From NCBI RefSeq assembly GCF_900659865.1, contig NZ_LR213794.1, positions 1-40,071 on the forward strand: a DNA stretch of 40,071 nucleotides. Direction: 5' to 3'. Origin of the DNA: Hyella patelloides LEGE 07179. Lineage in GTDB: Bacteria; Cyanobacteriota; Cyanobacteriia; Cyanobacteriales; Xenococcaceae. Below the pieces are notes generated by a model. That model worked only from the letters and a program-made list of their open reading frames with translations. It did no database searches and was not told the DNA's origin. Shown here piece after piece: positions 26,695 to 35,501 of the stretch (position 1 is its first letter; each line of letters starts with the position of its first letter). Both the position numbers and the translations under genes were made by a program.

Positions 26695-26810
26695 CAAGTG
26701 CTTCGTGTAGCAAGTGATTACATTACAAGCGATCAAAAAGAACAACGAGCAACGAGCAATAAGCAATCAACTAACCACTGTACAGACTTGACCCATAAAG
26801 TCTCTACCCA

Positions 26811-26900
26811 TATTATCCCGCTTGATATTATCCCATTTATACGAAGATGCGATGGGTACAAGTCCTGCTTAGTTTGGCACGAAGATGGGACGGGACTAAC
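26811..26900 (+). repeat. Dispersed intergenic repeat, copy A
   Basis: 90 bp from TATTATCCCGCTTGATATTA to GGACGGGACTAAC. It matches 38517-38606 in reverse complement at 83 of 90 positions by my own count. Modules include ACGAAGATG (twice), GCGATGGGTA and GACGGGACTAAC. It is preceded by a low-complexity stretch of GCAACGA/GCAATAA words (26738-26765). Confidence 0.85.
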
Positions 26901-26936
26901 CACTAACAATCAGCAACACCTTGATTTTGAATTGTC

Positions 26937-27827
26937 ATGAACTTTACGCCTCAAAAAACCAAGGATGGTTCTTATACTTTTTTTTCTAATGAATTTAATG
27001 AGGCTTTTCATTCTTTTCATGGAGCAAAACAAGAGGCTGAAATCAAGTTTGTTGTTCCTACTAAATTACGCGAAGTTGCTGACAAAAAAGCTCAAATTAA
27101 GCTGTTAGATATTTGTTATGGTCTAGGTTATAATTCGGCTGCTGCAATAGAAGCGATTAGGAAAGTTAACCCTCAATGTCAGATTGAGTTGATTGGTTTA
27201 GAGATTGCTGCGGATGTTCCTCAAAGTGCGATCGCTCATAATTTATTAATATCATGGCAAGCTCCAATTCCCCAATTATTAACCACTCTTGCCCAGAATT
27301 TTCAGGTTAATCATGATTTACTTCAAGCCCAATTAATATTAGGAGATGCCAGACAAACTATCCAAAAACTTTGTCAGCAAAAATGGCAAGCAGACGCAAT
27401 TTTTCTCGATCCTTTCTCCCCTCCCAAATGCCCTCAATTATGGACAGTCGAATTTATAGCTAAAGTCGCCCAATGTCTGAAGCCTACAGGAAGATTAGCA
27501 ACTTATTCTTGTGCTGCTGCGGTGCGTACTGCTCTAAGTATGGCTGGCTTGAAATACGGCTCTACTCCAGGTGTGGGGCGAAAATCTCCTGGTACAGTAG
27601 CTAGTTTTAGCGATCGCGATTTGCTTCCTCTTTCTCTCCAAGAAAAAGAGCATCTTCAAACTCGCGCAGCAATACCATATCAAGATATTTACCTAAGTAG
27701 TTCTGCGGAGAAAATTCGAGAACAACGACAACAAAAACAAATACAAAGTAACTTAAAATCGACGAGCCAATGGAAAAAACGCTGGCAAAAATTATGGCAA
27801 TCTGAGACGGGATCTGTAGAAAATTGA
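26937..27827 (+). CDS. MnmD-type tRNA methyltransferase (DUF752, MnmC N-domain-like)
   Basis: A 296-residue SAM-dependent methyltransferase. Its signature is the MnmC methyltransferase domain: SNEFNEAFHSFHGAKQEAEIKFV, the SAM loop LLDICYGLGYNSAAAIEA, IGLEIA, LILGDARQTI, and the catalytic block DAIFLDPFSPPKCPQLWTVEFI, then RLATYSCAAAVRTALSMAGL and PGVGRKSPGTVAS. The oxidoreductase half of bifunctional MnmC is absent, so it is the stand-alone MnmD type. MnmD turns nm5s2U34 into mnm5s2U34 in the tRNA wobble position. The C-terminal about 45 residues are basic and Gln-rich (EQRQQKQIQ, KWKK-like), probably RNA-binding. The start ATG follows the copy-A repeat closely. Confidence 0.88.
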   Translation: MNFTPQKTKDGSYTFFSNEFNEAFHSFHGAKQEAEIKFVVPTKLREVADKKAQIKLLDICYGLGYNSAAAIEAIRKVNPQCQIELIGLEIAADVPQSAIAHNLLISWQAPIPQLLTTLAQNFQVNHDLLQAQLILGDARQTIQKLCQQKWQADAIFLDPFSPPKCPQLWTVEFIAKVAQCLKPTGRLATYSCAAAVRTALSMAGLKYGSTPGVGRKSPGTVASFSDRDLLPLSLQEKEHLQTRAAIPYQDIYLSSSAEKIREQRQQKQIQSNLKSTSQWKKRWQKLWQSETGSVEN

Positions 27828-28233
27828 TTTTTTTGAATCAAGTAAATAGACTATAGACTATAGACTATAGGTTATTACCGATCTCCCATAAATCCAAAAT
27901 TTAATCCCAAATACTTTTGTCTAGTCAACTTTGTTATAAGTAACTAATTAAACAAGTAGATTCACTGTACCGATCGGAAAGAAAATCAACTGCTTGAGTA
28001 ATCAAAAATCGAGTAATGTCCGTAAAATAGCGGATTTCAATTTTCCAGAAAAATATAATAATGAAAGCAGTACCAATATTAAAGTTCCAGATAAACTTAA
28101 TATTTCAAGTATATGAAAGGCATTCTTTATATAATTAGGATTGTAGGTATACTTCTTTCGTTATAAAAACTGGAAATCTCAATGCAATTCTCGGTGCGCC
28201 CATAATTTATTTATTAGATTCCCAGTAAAAGTA
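27828..28233. other. Intergenic region with a 7-bp tandem repeat
   Basis: 406 bp. The heptamer ATAGACT is repeated three times at 27846-27866, just past the methyltransferase gene, like the short tandem repeats of other cyanobacteria. The rest is the AT-rich leader of the HD-GYP regulator, with no site I can name. Confidence 0.6.
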
Positions 28234-29298
28234 ATGACAGAACAACTATCCAACCTTTTTTTGCCCCATAATACTCACAACTCTTCCTCCATTGTGAATA
28301 ATCCAGAGCTTAATCCTGCCAAAATTCTCGTTGTTGACGATCGTCCTCTGAGTCGTATGACTGCGGTTGATTTGCTTTCATTAGATGGTTATGAAGTTTT
28401 AGAGGCAAACGGCGATCTCCAAATTCTTGAATCAATCATTGAGCAAAAACCCGATCTGCTATTGCTAGATATCATGTTGCAAGAAACCAATGGTTTTGAA
28501 CTTTGTAAGCAAATAAAACAAGATAATCGTACTAGAGATTTACCAATTATTTTGACCGCCGTAGAAGCTTGTCGAGAATACCGTATTAAAGTAGCAGAGG
28601 TTGGTGCAGACGATTTATTAACCAAACCTTTTGATCGCTTTGAATTGTCTAGTAGGGTTAAAAATCTGATCAATCAGAAACGCCTGAATGATGGGTTAGA
28701 TCAAACAGAACAAGTTTTATTTTCCATCGCTAAAGCAGTAGAAAATCGTGCCTCAGATCGGGGTGGCTCTTGTGCTAGAGTAGCCGATTTAGTAAGGATG
28801 TTTGGAGAATATTTAGAACTATCCCTAGAAGATATTGAAAATCTAGTATTTGCTTCTCATCTCCACGATATAGGTACTATTGCCATTCCTGATTCTATAA
28901 TGCTCAAGGAAAGTGAATTAACCGCAGAAGAACGAGAATTAATTAGACAGCACGTTTTGATTGGGGAAAAAATTTGTCAGCCTTTACGCAACCGTAAAGG
29001 AGTTTTACCCATTATTCGCCACCATCACGAACGTTGGGATGGTACAGGTTATCCTGATGGCTTATCTGCCACACAAATTCCTTATTTAGCCCAAATATTC
29101 CAAATTATCGATATTTATGACGCTTTAGCTAGCGATCGCCCTCACAAAAAAGCTTATACTCCTGATGAAGCTCTCAAGATTATTGCCGAGGAAACCGCTA
29201 AAGGATGGCGCAATCCTGAGTTAATAATAGCTTTTACTAGCTTTATTCATGCCATTAACAACTCTCAGCTTACCCAACCAGCCATCAACAACAATTAA
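28234..29298 (+). CDS. Response regulator with HD-GYP domain
   Basis: A 354-residue two-domain protein. The receiver domain (residues 28-148) has the acidic pair DD35-36, phosphoacceptor D79 (LLLLDIM) and K131 (LLTKPF). The HD-GYP domain (about 160-340) has H211-D212 (HLHDIGTIAIP), HHHERWDGTGYPDGL (263-277, GYP 272-274) and QIIDIYDALASDRPHKKA. HD-GYP proteins hydrolyse c-di-GMP. Here the early His of the usual RDPYTGGHSERV block is replaced: the sequence reads ASDRGGSCARV, with S179 at the His position, so one metal ligand may be missing. It could still be active with fewer metals or be a sensor. No cognate kinase gene is adjacent. Confidence 0.88.
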   Translation: MTEQLSNLFLPHNTHNSSSIVNNPELNPAKILVVDDRPLSRMTAVDLLSLDGYEVLEANGDLQILESIIEQKPDLLLLDIMLQETNGFELCKQIKQDNRTRDLPIILTAVEACREYRIKVAEVGADDLLTKPFDRFELSSRVKNLINQKRLNDGLDQTEQVLFSIAKAVENRASDRGGSCARVADLVRMFGEYLELSLEDIENLVFASHLHDIGTIAIPDSIMLKESELTAEERELIRQHVLIGEKICQPLRNRKGVLPIIRHHHERWDGTGYPDGLSATQIPYLAQIFQIIDIYDALASDRPHKKAYTPDEALKIIAEETAKGWRNPELIIAFTSFIHAINNSQLTQPAINNN

Positions 29299-29501
29299 AA
29301 GACGCTATAAAAGTAATAAAAAGATTAAACACACAGAGATTGATACGGAAACGCGAAGAAAAATTTTTTCCAATGTTAGAAGCTATATTCTAAATTGTGC
29401 AATACAGATTAGAAGTTCTTAACTTTTTGTTGGTCTACCAATTGCGATAAGTCTATCAGACAAGCTATACTCCAAGCGGATTGAATTATATCTGGAAAGC
29501 A

Positions 29502-30854
29502 ATGGTAGCAGTAGCAGTCTTAGCAGCAGGTAAAGGAACTCGCATGAAGTCCCATCTTCCCAAAGTATTACATTCGTTGGGAGGTAAAACCTTAGTGGAA
29601 CGAGTACTAGATAGTTGTCATTTACTGCAACCAGAAAAACAGTTAGTGATTATCGGCTATCAAGGGGAAAAAGTCGAACAAGCTCTATCTCATCGTCAAG
29701 GAATAGAATTTGTTGAACAAACAGAGCAGTTAGGTACAGGTCATGCAGTACAACAGTTAATGACGGCTTTAGACGACTATGAAGGGGATTTATTGGTAAT
29801 TAACGGTGATGCACCTCTATTACGTCCAGAAACGTTACAACAGCTAGTTACAAATCATCAGCAGAGTCAAAGTGCAGCTACTCTTTTAACTGCATTATTA
29901 CCCAATCCCCAAGGTTATGGTCGCATTTTTTGTAATGAAGACCTGACTATTAAACAGATAATAGAAGACAGAGATTGCAATATTGAGCAGAAGCTAAATA
30001 ATCGGGTTAATGCTGGTATTTATTGTTTCAATTGGCAAAAGTTAGCTGAAGCACTCCCAAAACTCTCCACCAATAACGATCAACAAGAATATTACCTCAC
30101 CGAAGTAGTAAATTACTTAGATCGCGTCAGTGCTTTTGATGTGGAAGATTATCAAGAAATCAACGGCATTAACGATCGCTTACAACTGTCTAATGCCTAT
30201 AATATTTTACAGCGCAGAATCAAAGAAGACTGGATGAAAGCAGGAATTATGATGCTCAATCCAGATACGATTACTATCGATGAGACTGTCACTTTAGCAC
30301 CAGATGTCACAATCGAACCCCAAACCCATTTGCGGGGTAATACTACTATTGCTCAAGGAAGTCGTATTGGCCCTGGTAGCTTAATAGAAAATAGTACTAT
30401 TGATGAAAATGTAACAGTTTTATATTCAGTGGTTAGTGACTCTGAAGTAGCAGCTAATACTACTATAGGTCCTTACGCCCATTTACGAGGAGCAGCCAAA
30501 ATTGCTACTGGTTGTCGTATTGGTAACTTTGTGGAGATCAAAAAAAGCAGCCTCGGAGAAAAAACCAATGTTGCTCATCTCTCTTATCTTGGTGACGCTA
30601 CTTTAGAAGATCGGGTTAATGTGGGTGCAGGAACAATTACCGCCAATTATGATGGAGTAAAAAAACATCAGACAACTATCGGTAGCGGTACAAAAACAGG
30701 CTCTAATAGTGTTATGGTTGCCCCTGTTACCCTTGGTAAAAATGTTACTGTAGCTGCTGGTTCGGTGGTCACTAAAGATGTTCCTGATAATTGTTTAGTA
30801 ATTGCTCGCTCTCGACAAAAAGAAATTGCTGATTGGCAAACACCTAATAAGTAA
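29502..30854 (+). CDS. glmU: Bifunctional UDP-GlcNAc pyrophosphorylase / GlcN-1-P acetyltransferase
   Basis: Makes UDP-GlcNAc for peptidoglycan and glycans. The uridylyltransferase domain has [40 protein letters not shown] and a middle region with VNAGIYCF. The C-terminal acetyltransferase is a left-handed beta-helix of hexapeptide repeats ([54 protein letters not shown]). The start is ATG at 29502, giving [12 protein letters not shown] and 450 residues. The frame opens seven codons earlier at TTG 29481, but the family starts within three residues of the nucleotide loop. The next gene is convergent (82 bp apart). Confidence 0.96.
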   Translation: MVAVAVLAAGKGTRMKSHLPKVLHSLGGKTLVERVLDSCHLLQPEKQLVIIGYQGEKVEQALSHRQGIEFVEQTEQLGTGHAVQQLMTALDDYEGDLLVINGDAPLLRPETLQQLVTNHQQSQSAATLLTALLPNPQGYGRIFCNEDLTIKQIIEDRDCNIEQKLNNRVNAGIYCFNWQKLAEALPKLSTNNDQQEYYLTEVVNYLDRVSAFDVEDYQEINGINDRLQLSNAYNILQRRIKEDWMKAGIMMLNPDTITIDETVTLAPDVTIEPQTHLRGNTTIAQGSRIGPGSLIENSTIDENVTVLYSVVSDSEVAANTTIGPYAHLRGAAKIATGCRIGNFVEIKKSSLGEKTNVAHLSYLGDATLEDRVNVGAGTITANYDGVKKHQTTIGSGTKTGSNSVMVAPVTLGKNVTVAAGSVVTKDVPDNCLVIARSRQKEIADWQTPNK

Positions 30855-30935
30855 AGGATAAATTATGAAGGATGGCGGTCAGACCCCCTAAAGGACTTCC
30901 TTCGGTCGCGCTAGTGTTGACGGGACTAACAAAAA

Positions 30936-32834
30936 TCAAATTCTCCAGACTAAAAAGGCTTCTAAAGATTCTATATCTAAAGGTTGAGCAAGTAAATCTC
31001 CTTGTCCATAATTACAGCCTACGGATTTAAGATCGACTAATTGTTCTTGGGTTTCAATGTCTTTTGCTGTAACAGTTATCTTGTTTTCGTGGGCTAAATT
31101 AATTATTTTTGCGATCGCACTTAAGGAATTTTCGGCTTCATTTTGATTTGTAATTTGACTTGTTAAAGAGCCATCGATCTTAAAATTATTAAAAGGCAAC
31201 CTACTAGCATTTTTTATGGTTTCATAAGGCAAATTAGAACAGTCTAAATTTAATTTTATTTCTAATTCTGATAGTTGTTGAATTAAAGAAATAATTTGCT
31301 GATTATCTAGAGTTGCACGATCTCCAGCAATATCCAAATGTAGATGCTTTGCTGCTAATTGAGTATTTTCTAAAATCTGAGAAATTTGAGAAGCTAATTG
31401 AGGTTGCAATAGTTCTTTTTCGGTAAATTGCATTGCTAGAAAAAAGTTTTGTTGTGTCTCATGCTGTTGCTGTAATTCTTTGATTTCTAACGAAGCATAA
31501 TCTAAAACAAAGTTATTGATATGAATACTTAATTTTGATTCATCTATATCTTCAAACAAATTTGTTAATACAATCAGCTTTTTGTAATTAATTTGTCGAT
31601 CTTGAAAAACTTCTAAGCCCTTAATTTTAAAATCATTATTTTCTTTCAAAGAAAAAATTGGTTGATATTTTAAAACAAATTTTCCTCTATTTAATGATTC
31701 TTCAAAGTGAGCTTTAAGCTGTTTTATTTCTGGAGCTAAGCCTAGTAAAGACTTAATATTTTTATTTTGGTATTTTTTGAGAGATGAAGATTCTTGAAGA
31801 AAAAAATAATAATTACTATTTTTATTTTTACGAGCTTGATGAACCGCAATTTCAGCATTACGTAAAACATCGTAAGCTGCGGAATAGTTGCCATCACTTG
31901 TGACAATACCAATACTACATTTAATGCTTAATTGTTGTTGTTTCTTGTTTTTAGCAAAATTTGCTGAGGTGATTGTAAAAGGCTCATTGAATTGTTTTTG
32001 GATTACCTTTACCAAATCAATAATCTCTTGTTTATTGTCCGTATTTTGCTTTAAAATAATTGCAAATTCGTTAGCTTCAAAACGACTTAAAATAGCAGAG
32101 TTAGGCAAACATTTTTGTAGGCGATTAGAAATTATTGTTAATAATTGATTGATACCTAAATGATCTAAACGACATTTAATTTCGGAAAAGCGATCGCTTT
32201 CAATCAAAATAACAGCAAATTTTTGAGTGGGCTGTTTACGGTACTGTAGTAATAAATGTTTGAGTTTACCTAAAAAAGAATTTCGATTGGGTAAGCCCGT
32301 TACAGAATCATGAAGAGCTAATTTTAATAATTTTTCTTGAGTGTGTTTGCGTTGTTTTATTTCTAACTGTAATTTTTTATTTGTAGCTTCTAATTTAGCA
32401 GTTCTTTCAGTTACTTTTGCTTCCAATTGTTTATTGAGTAACTTGATTGTATCTTGTGATTTTTTAATTGCAAGTTGATTATGTACTCTAATCAATACTT
32501 CCTGTAACTGAAAAGGTTTAGTAATATAGTCTATTCCTCCAGCTTGGAAAGCTCTAACTTTATCTAAAGCACCATCCAAAGCACTCAAAAAAATAACAGG
32601 AATATCTTTAGTGTTTTCTTCTACTTTTAACTGCTGACAAACTTCATAGCCATTCATCTCAGGCATCTGAATATCTAGTAAAATAAGTTCTGCCCATTGG
32701 GATCGGGCTATTTTTAAGGCAATTTTGCCACTGGTAACACAACGCACTTCATAATTTTGTTCTTCAAATATCGTAGAAAGTAATTCTAAATTGTGGGGAC
32801 TATCATCAACAACGAGGATTTTTGCTTGTTCCAC
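30936..32834 (-). CDS. Receiver protein with degenerate GGDEF and EAL domains
   Basis: A 632-residue REC-coiled coil-GGDEF-EAL protein. The receiver (1-120) is intact: D10, D11, D54 (LLDIQMP) and K106 (ITKPF). A charged coiled coil (about 125-172) links it to a GGDEF fold that starts HDSVTGLPNRNSF. The active site there reads FEANEF (252-257) instead of GGDEF. The EAL fold starts LKYQPIFSL (388-396), but EAL reads EVF (408-410), the DDFG block reads LDCSN (530-534), and AEGVE reads AKDIE (590-594). KID (552-554) and GCNYGQGDLLAQPL remain. Both catalytic sites look dead, so it likely binds c-di-GMP or partners as an effector under phosphorylation control. It ends next to a repeat and convergent to glmU. 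Confidence 0.88.
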   Translation of the reverse strand: MEQAKILVVDDSPHNLELLSTIFEEQNYEVRCVTSGKIALKIARSQWAELILLDIQMPEMNGYEVCQQLKVEENTKDIPVIFLSALDGALDKVRAFQAGGIDYITKPFQLQEVLIRVHNQLAIKKSQDTIKLLNKQLEAKVTERTAKLEATNKKLQLEIKQRKHTQEKLLKLALHDSVTGLPNRNSFLGKLKHLLLQYRKQPTQKFAVILIESDRFSEIKCRLDHLGINQLLTIISNRLQKCLPNSAILSRFEANEFAIILKQNTDNKQEIIDLVKVIQKQFNEPFTITSANFAKNKKQQQLSIKCSIGIVTSDGNYSAAYDVLRNAEIAVHQARKNKNSNYYFFLQESSSLKKYQNKNIKSLLGLAPEIKQLKAHFEESLNRGKFVLKYQPIFSLKENNDFKIKGLEVFQDRQINYKKLIVLTNLFEDIDESKLSIHINNFVLDYASLEIKELQQQHETQQNFFLAMQFTEKELLQPQLASQISQILENTQLAAKHLHLDIAGDRATLDNQQIISLIQQLSELEIKLNLDCSNLPYETIKNASRLPFNNFKIDGSLTSQITNQNEAENSLSAIAKIINLAHENKITVTAKDIETQEQLVDLKSVGCNYGQGDLLAQPLDIESLEAFLVWRI

Positions 32835-32954
32835 GGGAAAACAGTTTTAGCTCTAGAGAGATTAGACACAGCAAGTCATGTAAATTAAAGTACCCAAAAA
32901 ACACATTAAATTAACATCTTAGGGATGAAATCAGAAATTGTGATAGCAGAAATA

Positions 32955-33041
32955 GCAGGTAGCAAGCAGTAAGTAGATATTAATCATCTAACTATCAATA
33001 ATGAGCAACGAACCATATTATCAGGCTTGACGGGACTAAAC
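32955..33041 (+). repeat. Upstream arm of inverted repeats flanking endonuclease V gene
   Basis: It holds GTAGCAAGCAGTAAGTAGAT (from 32959), GAGCAACGAACCATATTATC (33003-33022) and GCTTGACGGGACTAAAC (33025-33041). Each block recurs in reverse complement downstream of the gene (33962-33986, 33853-33872, 33790-33806), in mirrored order. Confidence 0.75.
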
Positions 33042-33107
33042 ACCGTCACGTCTTTACCCACTAATCACTAACTAATTTCTTGTCTTTAAACTAGATATAG
33101 TACAAGG

Positions 33108-33770
33108 ATGAAAATAAATTTAATGGATAATTGGGCAACCAATACAGCAGAAGCTAAATTAATTCAAGAACAACTCAAAGATCGAGTTATTACGCAAGAT
33201 GAATTGAAAACAGTGCAATATGTAGCAGGGGTTGATGTCGGTTTTCAAGACAACTATCAAATTACCCAAGCTGCGGTAGCTGTTTTAAGTTTTCCTCAGT
33301 TAGAATTAGTCGAAAAAGCGATCTCTCAAATACCCACAACATTCCCTTACATTCCTGGCTATCTGTCTTTTAGAGAAATTCCCGCCATATTAGAAGCACT
33401 TAAACAACTAAAAATTACTCCTGATTTAATTCTCTGTGATGGTCAAGGTTTAGCGCACCCTCGCAGGTTTGGTTTAGCCTGTCATTTAGGTGTTTTACTA
33501 AATTTACCCACTATTGGCGTAGCTAAGTCTTTGTTTATTGGTGAACACGAAGAATTACCATCAGAAAAAGGTAGTTGGCAACCTCTAATAGATAAAGATG
33601 AAACTGTCGGTTTAGTCTTACGCTCTCGTACTAATGTCAGACCGATTTATGTTTCTATCGGACACAAAATTAGTTTGCCAACAGCCAAAGATTATGTAAT
33701 GAAATGTTTAACCAAGTATCGACTACCAGAAACTACTCGCTGGGCAGATAAGCTAGCATCTGATAAATAG
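33108..33770 (+). CDS. nfi: Endonuclease V
   Basis: Nicks DNA one base 3' of deaminated bases such as hypoxanthine, starting their repair. The 220-residue protein has the whole family signature: YVAGVDVGFQDN with metal-binding D43, FPYIPGYLSFREIPAIL with E90 (the PYIPG wedge), LILCDGQGLAHPRRFGLACHLG with D111, and TIGVAKSLFIG. The stop at 33768-33770 comes at the expected length. ATG at 33108 is used; a second ATG six codons on (MDNWATNT) is equally possible. The gene stands alone between dispersed repeats in inverted orientation. Confidence 0.94.
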   Translation: MKINLMDNWATNTAEAKLIQEQLKDRVITQDELKTVQYVAGVDVGFQDNYQITQAAVAVLSFPQLELVEKAISQIPTTFPYIPGYLSFREIPAILEALKQLKITPDLILCDGQGLAHPRRFGLACHLGVLLNLPTIGVAKSLFIGEHEELPSEKGSWQPLIDKDETVGLVLRSRTNVRPIYVSIGHKISLPTAKDYVMKCLTKYRLPETTRWADKLASDK

Positions 33771-33789
33771 TTAGTGGTTAATGGTTAAT

Positions 33790-33986
33790 GTTTAGTCCCG
33801 TCAAGTCCCAAACTAAATGGGACTTGTACCCATCGCATTGGGGTATAAACGTGATGATATGGTTCGTTGCTCGTTGCTTGTTGCTCTTTGTTGATGGTTA
33901 AAGAGACTCCGCCATTCCCATCTCTTGGATAAATAAAACTACAGAGCTTCCTCTGACTTAGTTAATATCTACTTACTGTTTGCTAC
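33790..33986 (-). repeat. Dispersed repeat copy C and downstream inverted-repeat arm
   Basis: 33790-33862 read in reverse complement is a shorter relative of copies A and B: ATGCGATGGGTACAAGTCCC, TTAGTTTGGGA, then CTTGACGGGACTAAAC, lacking both ACGAAGAT modules. Next come GCAACGA words (33861-33890) and the 25-mer at 33962-33986 that mirrors 32959-32983 with one difference. This accounts for most of the gap 33771-34088. Confidence 0.75.
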
Positions 33987-34088
33987 TTGTTGATTGTCAT
34001 TTATTATTCCTCAAACTCTCTCCGCTTCCCTTGCTCCCTCTACTCTTTCTTTTTTCTCTTCTCTTTTCATTTAAACATTTAAAAAATT

Positions 34089-34466
34089 ATGATTAAAATC
34101 TTCCTAACTATCGGTTCAATCTTTGGTGCTTTATCTGTGGCTTTTGGTGCATTTGCCAGTCACGCACTGCAAAATAAATTAACTCCCAAGGCTTTAGATA
34201 TTTGGGAAACGGGTACTAAATATCAGATGTATCACGCCTTAGCTCTCGTTTTGGTAGCTTTATTAATAACTCGTTTAGAAACAATATCTACTCTTTTAAA
34301 CGTGGCTGGCTTTGCCTTTATAACAGGAATTGCTTTATTTTCAGGTAGTTTATACGCTCTAAGTCTAAGTGGTATTAAATGGCTGGGTGCAATTACTCCT
34401 TTGGGGGGAGTCGCTTTTTTACTTGGGTGGAGTTGTTTAGTAGTTACTGCTTGGGGAATTAAATAA
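34089..34466 (+). CDS. DUF423 family membrane protein (YgdD/YwdK-like)
   Basis: A 125-residue inner-membrane protein with four hydrophobic segments, about residues 3-25, 45-63, 69-90 and 98-120. The family opening MIKIFLTIGSIFGALSVAFGAFASHAL and the motif WETGTKYQMYHALALVLVALL are the DUF423 signature, and SLYALSLSGIKWLGAITPLGGVAFLLGW is the usual end. Function is not established in the family. It is preceded by repeat sequence and followed by short tandem repeats, with no operon partner. Confidence 0.88.
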   Translation: MIKIFLTIGSIFGALSVAFGAFASHALQNKLTPKALDIWETGTKYQMYHALALVLVALLITRLETISTLLNVAGFAFITGIALFSGSLYALSLSGIKWLGAITPLGGVAFLLGWSCLVVTAWGIK

Positions 34467-34482
34467 ATCAGAAGTCACGCCC

Positions 34483-34508
34483 GTCACCGAGTCAGAGTCA
34501 CCGAGTCA
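34483..34508. repeat. Short 14-bp tandem repeat
   Basis: GTCACCGAGTCA occurs at 34483-34494 and again at 34497-34508, separated by GA. It lies 17 bp after the DUF423 stop. The rest of the gap to 34814 shows nothing I can name. Confidence 0.8.
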
Positions 34509-34814
34509 ACAGAACCCAGAACAATAAAATAAGCACCTAAGCACGATTATTGAAACATTTACTCTTTATAGACATGGTCAAATTCCCTGATTTTTATCTA
34601 CAACTGTGGAGTGTATCTTGGTCGCACTTCGATTGAAGATTATAAATTAGTTGGTTCAACTTGATTGAGGTAATTTATACAAGTTCAGCTATAGATTTGA
34701 ATTGGCATTCTTGAAATTAAAGCAAATCTGTGACGAATTTTCCAGCTTTTAAATTCATCAATCGACTTCCCATTCAGCAATACCGAAATCAGAAACACAA
34801 CCAACGCTTATCGA

Positions 34815-35501
34815 TCACACAATTGCTGCCGAGCTATCACTTGCAAAATCTATCCCAGAAGGAACAAAGCTATCTGCTGCATCTAAATCAACTTCATAGC
34901 CAATATCTCCCAAAGAGGCTGCCGTAACTCGGCTTAGTGGCAGACTACCATCTAAAAAGCCTGTCATCAACTCTTCGCCAAACACTGATTCTCGCCAATG
35001 TCCATCCCTAGTTCCTGGCCCGCCCGTATTTTCTACAGGAACTGATGATTCATTGACTCCAAATATACGATTATATTCCGCTGTTGCTTCTGCACCTGTA
35101 AACCGAGGATTTGCACCACCCGCACCTACTAATAAACCAGAACGAGACCATAGTGTGCCAATGCCGAGAACATGACCCATCTCGTGCAAAATTGTCTCAT
35201 CAAGATTACCATTTGCCTCAAGACTATTCACGTCTGCCGAATCAAACTACATTACCCCCCTGTAAGGCAATGAAGAACCGAACCGCCGAATTGCTGTAGG
35301 TCCTGCTTGTCCAAGTATACCGCCATTCCCATCGATAAAAGGGGCACTAGCATCAATTAATAAATCGTCTATTTGTCCTACATCAGGTAAATCTTCGACA
35401 ATAATTTCACTCCAACGTTCTGCTGCATCGGCAAAAACTGCTTGCTGAGAAACAGTTAAATTTCCGTCGGTAAAGTTGACTTCAATATTAAACTCTGACA
35501 T
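34815..35501 (-). pseudogene. Leishmanolysin-like zinc metalloprotease interrupted by one in-frame amber codon
   Basis: A 228-codon frame starting at ATG 35501 (MSEFNIEVNFTDGNLTVSQQ). It carries a complete leishmanolysin-related catalytic region: AAERWSEIIVEDLPDV, IDASAPFIDGNGGILGQAGP, the zinc site HEMGHVLGIGTLW (HExxHxxGxxxxW), ATAEYNRIFG, TGGPGTRDGHWRESVFGEELMTG, and the Met-turn-like ASLGDIGYEV. A single TAG at 35247-35249, after SSLPYRGVM, splits it. The reading frame continues unchanged with FDSADVNSLEANG. Family members read about GVMQFDSADL, so CAG to TAG (Gln to stop) is the likely change. No signal peptide is seen, as in cyanobacterial relatives that may use other export. A restart at GTG 35231 would give a 138-residue piece with the zinc site only. 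Confidence 0.82.

Noticed and set aside
26698..26940. 80-codon frame between accD and the methyltransferase gene
   Set aside because: It is made of dispersed-repeat and low-complexity sequence.
29481..29501. TTG start for glmU
   Set aside because: The ATG at 29502 directly precedes the nucleotide-binding motif, as in other GlmU proteins.
34730..34927. 65-codon plus-strand frame
   Set aside because: It overlaps the coding end of the metalloprotease gene on the other strand, and its composition is that of an antisense shadow.
35229..35249. Frameshift in the metalloprotease gene
   Set aside because: Both parts are in the same frame; the break is a single stop codon, not an insertion or deletion.
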